Assembly: GCF_040683095.1 (NCBI RefSeq)
Contig: NZ_JBFBCI010000001.1
Span: forward strand, 475,358-539,357
DNA length: 64,000 bases
Direction: 5' to 3'
DNA from: Sphaerisporangium sp040683095
GTDB taxonomy: Bacteria; Actinomycetota; Actinomycetes; Streptosporangiales; Streptosporangiaceae
Part shown: positions 58,601-64,000 of the stretch, one piece after another
How positions within the stretch are numbered: the stretch's first letter is position 1
How the letters are laid out: every line of letters begins with the position of its first letter
Translations under genes and position numbers: made by a program
The notes under the pieces: generated by a model
Database searches by the model: none
Seen by the model: the letters and a program-made list of their open reading frames with translations, nothing else
What the model was told of the DNA's origin: nothing

Positions 58601-60034
58601 TCATGTGACGTGCGTCAACGCGTCCCAGACGTTCTCTGCTTCTGTGACGTCGAAACCCTGGGAGAAGTTCGTCGTGCGGATGGGCGACCGCGCCACCGGG
58701 ACGGGCCTGCGGGCCTCGCGCCCGTCCGGGGACGGCAGCGCGGGCGGGTCCTGGTCGAGGGAGCCGGTGGGGACCAGGGCGTGCGAGAAGCCGAGCCGCG
58801 CGGCCTCGGCCACCCGGCGCCGGATGTCCCTGACCGGGCGCAGCTCGCCCGCGAGGCCGACCTCGCCGAGGACGATCAGGCCGGGCGGCAGGGGACGGTC
58901 GCCCGCCGCGCTGGCCACGGCGAGCATCACCGCGAGGTCGACCGCCGGGTCGTTGAGCCGGATGCCGCCGACGGTCGCGGTGAAGACGTCACAGCCGCTC
59001 AGCCGGGCGTTCAGCCGACGCTCCAGGACGGCGAGGATCATCGTCACGCGGAAGGGATCGAGGCCGGAGGTCGAGCGGCGTGGCTGCTGGGCCTCGGTGG
59101 GGCCGACCAGCGCCTGGACCTCGGCGGGCAGCGGCCGGGTGCCCTCGACCGTGACGGTGACGCACGTGCCGGGGACGGGCTCGGAGCGGCGCGAGACGAA
59201 CAGGCCGCTCGGGTCGGGCAGCCCCTGGATGCCGCGCTCGTTCAGGTCGAAGCAGCCGACCTCGTCGGTGGGGCCGAAGCGGTTCTTGATGCACCGCACC
59301 ATGCGCAGCCGCGAGTGGCGGTCGCCCTCGAAGTGGAGCACGACGTCGACGAGGTGTTCCAGGACGCGGGGGCCGGCGATCGAGCCGTCCTTGGTGACGT
59401 GGCCGACCAGGACCGTGGACAGGCCGCGCTCCTTGGCCAGGCGCACCAGATTGCCCGTCACCTCGCGGACCTGCGTGACGCCGCCCGGGACCCCCGTGGC
59501 CTGGGCGGAGCCGATGGTCTGCACGGAGTCGACGATCAGCAGCCGGGGCTGGACCTTCTCGACGTGGCTGACCAGGGCGGCGAGGTCGGTCTCGGCCGCG
59601 AGGTAGAGGCGCTCCTGGATGGCGCCGATGCGGTCGGCGCGCATGCGGACCTGGGCGGCGGACTCCTCGCCCGTGACGTACAGGACGGTCTCGTGGCGGG
59701 CCATGCTCGCCGCGGCCTCCAGCAGCAGCGTGGACTTGCCGATGCCCGGCTCGCCGGCGAGCAGCACGACGGCGCCGGGGACGAGCCCGCCGCCGAGCAC
59801 GCGGTCGAGCTCGCCGACGCCGGTGGTGCGGGCGCGGGCGAACTCGGCCTTGACCTCGCCGATCGGCAGCGCGGGGGAGGTCACGGCGCCCCCCTGGACG
59901 ACGTGGACGCCGGCGCGGGCCTCCTCGGCGTCGACCGTGCCCCATGCCTGGCACTCGCCGCAGCGGCCCACCCATTTGGAGGTGCGCCACCCGCACTCGG
60001 CGCAGCGGTACCCGGCCTTCTGCGTCTTGGTCAT
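58601..60034 (-). CDS. radA: DNA repair protein RadA
   Basis: 477 residues. The N-terminal zinc ribbon CAECGWRTSKWVGRCGECQAW is followed by a RecA-like ATPase with Walker A GEPGIGKSTLLLEAA, RadA motif KNRFGPTDEVG and a Lon-protease-like C-terminal domain (VGGIRLNDPAVDLAVMLAVAS). It assists branch migration in recombination and, in relatives, regulates DisA. ATG 60034 has no Shine-Dalgarno sequence but a TAACGT box 7 nt before it. Confidence 0.95.
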   Translation of the reverse strand: MTKTQKAGYRCAECGWRTSKWVGRCGECQAWGTVDAEEARAGVHVVQGGAVTSPALPIGEVKAEFARARTTGVGELDRVLGGGLVPGAVVLLAGEPGIGKSTLLLEAAASMARHETVLYVTGEESAAQVRMRADRIGAIQERLYLAAETDLAALVSHVEKVQPRLLIVDSVQTIGSAQATGVPGGVTQVREVTGNLVRLAKERGLSTVLVGHVTKDGSIAGPRVLEHLVDVVLHFEGDRHSRLRMVRCIKNRFGPTDEVGCFDLNERGIQGLPDPSGLFVSRRSEPVPGTCVTVTVEGTRPLPAEVQALVGPTEAQQPRRSTSGLDPFRVTMILAVLERRLNARLSGCDVFTATVGGIRLNDPAVDLAVMLAVASAAGDRPLPPGLIVLGEVGLAGELRPVRDIRRRVAEAARLGFSHALVPTGSLDQDPPALPSPDGREARRPVPVARSPIRTTNFSQGFDVTEAENVWDALTHVT

Positions 60035-60041
60035 GGGGGGC

Positions 60042-60047
60042 ACGTTA
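60042..60047 (-). promoter_or_regulatory. -10 box of leaderless radA
   Basis: Minus-strand TAACGT ends 7 nt before ATG 60034; the spacer is GC only with no ribosome site. Confidence 0.5.
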
Positions 60048-60095
60048 TCGGCCCGCGCCGACAATTCACATCGGCCGCGCGCCCGCCCGGAGGCG

Positions 60096-60410
60096 CTAGA
60101 ACCGCCCCTCCAGCTCGGCCAGCAGCAGCCGCTTGGGCTTGGCGCCGACGACCTGGCGCACCACCTCGCCGTGCCGGTAGAGGTTCATCGTGGGGAAGGC
60201 CATCACGCCGTACCGGGAGGCGATATCGGGGTGGTCCTCGGCGTTCAGCTTGGCGACGGTCAGCCGGTCGGCATACTCGCCCGCGATCTCCTCCAGGATC
60301 GGCGCGACCATGCGGCACGGCGGGCACCACTCCGTCCAGAAGTCCACGAGGACGGGCTTGTCGCTCTGGAGGACCTGTTCGGTGAAGTTCTCGGCGGTCA
60401 GCGTGATCAT
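60096..60410 (-). CDS. thioredoxin
   Basis: 104 residues, start ATG 60410 with GAGGAA upstream. PVLVDFWTEWCPPCRMVAPILEEIA contains the redox active site WCPPC, in place of the usual WCGPC. The cis-proline motif AFPTMNLYRHGE is present. The second active-site position (Gly to Pro) alters redox potential in studied variants. The start overlaps the stop of the MerR gene (ATGA), so expression is coupled to that regulator. Probably a stress-inducible thioredoxin rather than the main one. Confidence 0.93.
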   Translation of the reverse strand: MITLTAENFTEQVLQSDKPVLVDFWTEWCPPCRMVAPILEEIAGEYADRLTVAKLNAEDHPDIASRYGVMAFPTMNLYRHGEVVRQVVGAKPKRLLLAELEGRF

Positions 60411-60787
60411 GTCGTTCCTCCGGTTCTCAGCGCGCATCCCGGGCACGCCTCGGCGAGTTGGGCCGCCACCTCGGCGCGGCGGCCGAACAGGGTGCGGATC
60501 TGCTCGTCGATCTCGGCGAGCTTGCGGCGGTAGACCTCGACGGACTCGGGGCAGGCGTTCCCGGCGTCGTTGCCGGCGCGCAGGCACTCGACGAACGGCC
60601 GCGCGTCCTCCAGGGTGAAGCCCACCGTGATGAGCGAGCGGATCTCGGCGACCACCTTCACGTCGGACTCGTCGTACTCCCGGTAGCCGTTGGACGTCCT
60701 CCTGGCCGCCAGCAGCCCCTGCTGCTCGTAGTAGCGCAGCGCCCGGGTGCTCACCCCCGCCCGCCTCGCCAGCTCGCCGATCCGCAT
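60407..60787 (-). CDS. MerR-family transcriptional regulator
   Basis: 126 residues. MRIGELARRAGVSTRALRYYEQQGLL is the winged helix, followed by SNGYREYDESDVKVVAEIRSLITVGFTLEDAR and a long dimerisation helix (EVYRRKLAEIDEQIRTLFGRRAEVAAQLA). Two or three cysteines (ECLRAG, NACPES, ACPGCAL) could sense redox state or metal; CPGC at the end is notable. ATG follows GGAGGACCG. It is the first gene of a two-gene unit with thioredoxin, so a thiol-stress circuit is likely. The operator is listed separately. Confidence 0.92.
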   Translation of the reverse strand: MRIGELARRAGVSTRALRYYEQQGLLAARRTSNGYREYDESDVKVVAEIRSLITVGFTLEDARPFVECLRAGNDAGNACPESVEVYRRKLAEIDEQIRTLFGRRAEVAAQLAEACPGCALRTGGTT

Positions 60788-60809
60788 CGGTCCTCCCTGA
60801 TCCGCGTTC

Positions 60810-60841
60810 ACGCTAAGCCTTGACGTCAACGTCAAGGTCAA
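60810..60841 (-). promoter_or_regulatory. MerR-type promoter with 19-bp spacer and palindrome
   Basis: Palindrome CCTTGACGTCAACGTCAAGG (60818-60837) sits between a -35 TTGACC (60836-60841) and a -10 TTAGCG/TAGCGT (60810-60816) on the minus strand. The 19-20 bp spacer is longer than normal, the hallmark of promoters that MerR proteins activate by DNA distortion. Confidence 0.7.
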
Positions 60842-60866
60842 GCCCGCGCATCCCGGAAGAGGGACG

Positions 60867-61565
60867 TCAGAACAGGCGCCAGCGCAGGATGTTGGGGTAG
60901 GCGACCTCCAGGCCGGGCGTGCGCGCGATGGCCTCTTCGGCGACGTCGGGCGCGAACTCGATGCGCAGGACGGCCTCCAGGTCGGCGCGGGTGGAGAAGA
61001 CCATGCGCAGGTCCAGCTCCCGGCGCTGCCAGCCCTGCCGCGACCAGAACGCCTCCACGGCCGCCGCCGAGTAGGACGGCACCGTGCGGCTGAACCAGGC
61101 ACCGAAGTCGCCGCGGCTCGCGTCCAGGTCGATGACGAACGCCGCGCCGCCGCGCCGCACCACCCGGGACAGCTCGCGCAGGCCGGGCTCGCAGCCGGGG
61201 CCGAAGAAGTACGCCCACCGGGCGAAGGCGACGTCGACCGAGGAGTCGGGGACGGGCAGCGCCTGGGCGGTCGCCGTGCGGACGAACACGCGGGGCAGCG
61301 CGCGGCAGCGTTCGGCGGCGAGGGCGGCGAGCGCGGCGTGCGGCTCGACGCCGATGACCGTGCGCGCCGTGGCGGCGAGCCCCGGCAGGTGGTAACCGGT
61401 GCCGCAGCCGATGTCGAGGACGGCGCCTCCCGTCCAGGGGCGGATCGCCGACATCGCGGCCTCGGCGGCGCCGTCCGGGTCGACGGCCCGGTTCTCCAGC
61501 TCGTAGGTCCGGGGTGAGTTCCATATATTCGGGCTGGGAATGGCCCCATCGACGATCCGCGCCAT
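60867..61565 (-). CDS. class I SAM-dependent methyltransferase
   Basis: 232 residues. VLDIGCGTGYHLPGLAATA is SAM motif I, IGVEPHAALAALAAERC motif II and VDVAFARWAYFFGPGCEPGLRELSRVV the following strand-helix. No acceptor can be assigned. ATG 61565 has no ribosome site. A TAGCGT box ends 7 nt before it. It is divergent from the isomerase-like gene and follows the MerR-thioredoxin pair on the same strand without obvious link. Confidence 0.88.
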   Translation of the reverse strand: MARIVDGAIPSPNIWNSPRTYELENRAVDPDGAAEAAMSAIRPWTGGAVLDIGCGTGYHLPGLAATARTVIGVEPHAALAALAAERCRALPRVFVRTATAQALPVPDSSVDVAFARWAYFFGPGCEPGLRELSRVVRRGGAAFVIDLDASRGDFGAWFSRTVPSYSAAAVEAFWSRQGWQRRELDLRMVFSTRADLEAVLRIEFAPDVAEEAIARTPGLEVAYPNILRWRLF

Positions 61566-61572
61566 GGGGCAT

Positions 61573-61578
61573 ACGCTA
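61573..61578 (-). promoter_or_regulatory. -10 box of the leaderless methyltransferase gene
   Basis: Minus-strand TAGCGT, 7 nt before ATG 61565. Confidence 0.45.
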
Positions 61579-61657
61579 GACCAGGCATAACGCGAACAGG
61601 CGCGTGTGATCTCCGTTGCATCCGGGTTGCGCTACGCGACCTGGGCGCGACCCGGCT

Positions 61658-61663
61658 TAGGCT
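61658..61663 (+). promoter_or_regulatory. -10 box TAGGCT of the leaderless isomerase-like gene
   Basis: TAGGCT ends 7 nt before GTG 61671, as for folP and mutY. Confidence 0.5.
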
Positions 61664-61670
61664 GGCAGAT

Positions 61671-62486
61671 GTGACCGACGTCATCCGTGTCCCGAACGCC
61701 AAGATCGCATTGTCCACCGCGTCGGTGTATCCCGAGCGCACTCCGGACGCCTTCGAACTGGCCGCCCGCCTCGGTTACGACGGCGTCGAGGTCATGGTCG
61801 GCGCCGACCCGATCAGCCAGGACATCGACGTGATCGAGCGCCTTTCGGACCACTACGGCATTCCCGTCCTGGCCGTCCACGCCCCCTGTCTCCTCGTCAC
61901 CCAGCGCGTCTGGGGCCGTGACCCCTGGGCCAAGCTCGTCAAGGCGCAGAAGGCCGCGGAGCGGCTCGGCGCGCGTACGGTCGTCGTGCACCCGCCGTTC
62001 CGGTGGCAGCGCGACTACGCCCGCGACTTCGAGACCGGCCTCGCCCGCATGCGCGACGAGACCGACGTCGTCTTCGCGGTCGAGAACATGTTCCCCCTGC
62101 GCGCCCGCGGCACCGAGGTCGTGCCGTACTCCCCGGGCTGGGACGTCGTCGACTACGACTTCCCCCAGGTCACCCTCGACCTGTCCCACACGGCCGTGTC
62201 GGGGTCCGACGCGCTGCAGATGGCCGAGAAGCTCGGCGACCGCCTCGCCCACCTGCACCTCGCCGACGGCGTGGGCACCACCAACAAGGACGAGCACCTG
62301 GTGCCCGGACGGGGGAGCCAGCCCTGTGCCCGCGTCCTGGAAAAGCTGGCCACCGCCGGGTACGGCGGCCTCATCGTCCTGGAGATCAACACCCGTAAGG
62401 CGTCCGGGCGCAGCGAGCGCATCGACGACCTGGCCGAGGGGCTGGCCTTCGCCCGGCTGCACTTCGCGGCGTCCTCCTCGACATGA
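61671..62486 (+). CDS. sugar phosphate isomerase/epimerase-like TIM-barrel protein
   Basis: 271 residues, AP-endonuclease-2/xylose-isomerase-like barrel. Metal-site segments: LAVHAPCLL, TVVVHPPFR, VVFAVENMFP, VTLDLSHTAV, LAHLHLADG and VLEINTR, which supply the usual His/Glu/Asp ligands at successive strand ends. The substrate is unknown. It lacks a Shine-Dalgarno sequence and is probably leaderless. A TetR gene follows 61 bp later and may regulate it. Confidence 0.87.
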   Translation: MTDVIRVPNAKIALSTASVYPERTPDAFELAARLGYDGVEVMVGADPISQDIDVIERLSDHYGIPVLAVHAPCLLVTQRVWGRDPWAKLVKAQKAAERLGARTVVVHPPFRWQRDYARDFETGLARMRDETDVVFAVENMFPLRARGTEVVPYSPGWDVVDYDFPQVTLDLSHTAVSGSDALQMAEKLGDRLAHLHLADGVGTTNKDEHLVPGRGSQPCARVLEKLATAGYGGLIVLEINTRKASGRSERIDDLAEGLAFARLHFAASSST

Positions 62487-62547
62487 TCGGGTCTTTGTCG
62501 GCATGATCCGATCCGAGACCGGCGATGACGGTGCGGAAGGCGGAGGG

Positions 62548-63135
62548 GTGACGGCGGAAAGACGGCGTCCAGGGAGGCGCCCGGGTTCGGCGGACACGCG
62601 CGGCGAGATCGTCGTCGCGGCCCGCAAGATCTTCGCTGAGAAGGGTTTCGACAAGACGACGATCCGGGGCATCGCCCGGGAGGCCGGGGTGGACCCGGCG
62701 CTCGTCCACCACTATTTCGACACCAAGGAGGGCATCTTCGTCGCGGCCCTCCATCTGCCCGTGGACCCCTCGAAGGTGATCCCTCTGATCCTGGAGGGGC
62801 CGCGTGAGCAGGTCGGCGAGCGGGTCACCCGGTTCATCCTGACGTTGACGGCCGACCCGACGGCCCGCGAGCCGATCATCGCCCTCATGCGCAGCGCGAT
62901 GACCAACGAGCGGGTCGTCGCGATGATCCGCGAGTTCATGACCCGGGCGATCCTGGAGCGGGTGGCGGCCGGCCTGGACATCCCGCCGATCCGCATGGAG
63001 GCGGCGTTCGCGCAGATGTTTGGCGTGGTCTTGCTGCGGTACGTCCTCCAGGTGGAGCCGGTGGCGTCCGTCGACATCGAGGAGCTCGTCGGCCTTCTCG
63101 CGCCGACGGTCCAGCGTTACCTCGGCGCCGACTGA
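62548..63135 (+). CDS. TetR-family transcriptional regulator
   Basis: 195 residues from GTG 62548 with GGAAGG upstream; ATG 62502 would add 15 residues. DNA-binding domain: TRGEIVVAARKIFAEKGFDKTTIRGIAREAGVDPALVHHYF, with DTKEGIF. The ligand domain (REQVGERVTRFILTLTADP and MRSAMTNERVVAMIREFM) resembles the common actinobacterial TetR_C group. Target unknown; the neighbouring isomerase-like gene or the Fe-S oxidoreductase after it are candidates. Confidence 0.9.
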   Translation: MTAERRRPGRRPGSADTRGEIVVAARKIFAEKGFDKTTIRGIAREAGVDPALVHHYFDTKEGIFVAALHLPVDPSKVIPLILEGPREQVGERVTRFILTLTADPTAREPIIALMRSAMTNERVVAMIREFMTRAILERVAAGLDIPPIRMEAAFAQMFGVVLLRYVLQVEPVASVDIEELVGLLAPTVQRYLGAD

Positions 63136-63326
63136 TCGAACCCGGGCCGAGACCTTCACAGAGCATTGTTCTAGCCAGTGCGGCCGAAGGGTCGCACCTG
63201 TGCATGGCCATAAGTTACTGGCGGGTACTATTCGGAGTGGCTTCGCCGTCACGGTGGACGACCGGTGTGTCCTGCTGTGTCTGCTGTGTCTACGCTGGGC
63301 AGCCAACGCCCTAGTTTGGAGGACCC

Positions 63327-64000
63327 GTGCTCCTTGTAGCGATCATCGGGCTCGTGATGACCGCCATCGCGGTCACCCTCGCCGGTCGCCGCGCGCACTG
63401 GCTCTACAACCTCGCCACGAGCGGCCAGCCCGCTCCCGAACGCGTGGAGTACGCCAAGGAGAACGCCGGCGCCGAGCTCAGGGCGCAGGTGGTGGAGGTG
63501 TTCGCGCAGAAGAAGCTGTTGAAGTGGACGCCGTCGGGTGTGGCGCACTTCGTGGTGTTCTGGGCGTTCGTGATCTTGGCAACGGTGTATCTGGAGGCCT
63601 ACGGCGCGCTGCTCCAGGGCGCGATCAGCGGGACCCCGGACTTCCATATCCCGCTGGTCGGGACCTGGCCGGTGCTGGGGTTCCTGCAGGACCTCATCGC
63701 GGTGGCGTGCCTGCTGGGCCTGGTGGGTTTCGCGGTCATCCGGGTCAAGAACTCGCCGAAGAAGCTGGGCCGCACTTCGCGGTTCTCCGGCTCGCACCTG
63801 GGCGGCGCCTGGCTCATCCTGTTCATGATCTTCAACGTGCTGTGGACGATGTTCCTGTTCCGCGGCGCGGCCGTCAACACCGGCAACTTCCCCTACACCT
63901 CGGGCGCGTTCGCCTCCGAGGCGGTGGCCAAGGTGCTGCCCACCAGTGAGGCGCTGGAGTCGGTGGGGCTGCTGCTGCACATCGGCGTCATGCTGGTGTT
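63327..64000 (+). CDS. membrane (Fe-S)-binding oxidoreductase, N-terminal part
   Basis: The window ends at codon 225. GTG 63327 follows TGGAGGA. Visible helices: LLVAIIGLVMTAIAVTLAG, VAHFVVFWAFVILATVYLEAYG, PVLGFLQDLIAVACLLGLVGFAV, HLGGAWLILFMIFNVLWTMFLFRG and SVGLLLHIGVMLV. This is the nitrate-reductase-gamma-like b-type domain that precedes two 4Fe-4S and CCG domains in actinobacterial (Fe-S)-binding oxidoreductases such as Rv0338c (from memory). The rest lies outside the window. Probably membrane electron transfer. Confidence 0.82.
   Translation, partial: MLLVAIIGLVMTAIAVTLAGRRAHWLYNLATSGQPAPERVEYAKENAGAELRAQVVEVFAQKKLLKWTPSGVAHFVVFWAFVILATVYLEAYGALLQGAISGTPDFHIPLVGTWPVLGFLQDLIAVACLLGLVGFAVIRVKNSPKKLGRTSRFSGSHLGGAWLILFMIFNVLWTMFLFRGAAVNTGNFPYTSGAFASEAVAKVLPTSEALESVGLLLHIGVMLV

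Overview
The window is chromosomal DNA from a high-GC actinomycete. The gene content (Lsr2, ClpC, DisA/RadA, geosmin synthase, an F420-era zinc metalloprotease next to tilS) and the regulatory RNAs (a SAM-IV and a c-di-AMP riboswitch) point to a filamentous actinobacterium. I infer Streptosporangiales or a close relative. No rRNA, tRNA, CRISPR array or intact insertion sequence was seen.

Layout. 1-13.7 kb is an accessory-type region: a TetR fragment, DUF1697, a small secreted protein, a two-domain geosmin synthase, an oxidoreductase/HxlR divergent pair, a LysR/metE divergent pair, an ABC-F ATPase, a lipoprotein and a Rossmann dehydrogenase. 14-17 kb holds an unusual sigma factor fused to an anti-sigma-like zinc finger, a membrane segment and a proline-rich tail, followed by a secreted NlpC/P60 hydrolase. 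17-27.8 kb is a conserved actinobacterial block: ppa, dacB, zinc metalloprotease, tilS, hpt, ftsH, folE, folP, (SnoaL-like), folB, folK, DUF3180. From memory the same order occurs in Mycobacterium tuberculosis around Rv3628-Rv3605c. The block resumes at 39.6 kb (DUF2520, panC, nadB-nadC fusion, coaX) and continues through lsr2, clpC, mutY, disA and radA to 60 kb.

Between the two halves (27.8-39.3 kb) lie an orphan nuoD, a SAM-IV-riboswitch-controlled cysteine desulfurase-like gene, an inserted cassette, terC, a P450 and a MidA-type methyltransferase. The cassette (about 30.6-36.05 kb, lower GC than its surroundings) is the main novelty. It has an XRE regulator, a small ORF, a class I methyltransferase and a possible 29-residue peptide on the minus strand. 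Divergent from these is a tight plus-strand operon of two different histidyl-tRNA-synthetase-like proteins, both retaining catalytic motifs, and an FkbM methyltransferase. A truncated copy of the neighbouring desulfurase gene's 5' end sits at its right edge.

The end (60-64 kb) carries thioredoxin/MerR, a methyltransferase, a sugar-phosphate-isomerase-like protein, a TetR regulator and the start of a membrane Fe-S oxidoreductase.

Themes. (1) c-di-AMP: disA makes the messenger, and a c-di-AMP riboswitch precedes a peptidoglycan hydrolase 11 kb away. (2) Many genes appear leaderless, with a TANNNT box 6-7 nt before the start codon. (3) A small dispersed palindromic repeat family sits at gene ends at about 20.2, 27.1-27.2 and 57.4 kb. 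All family assignments are from reading the translated sequence; no database search was run.
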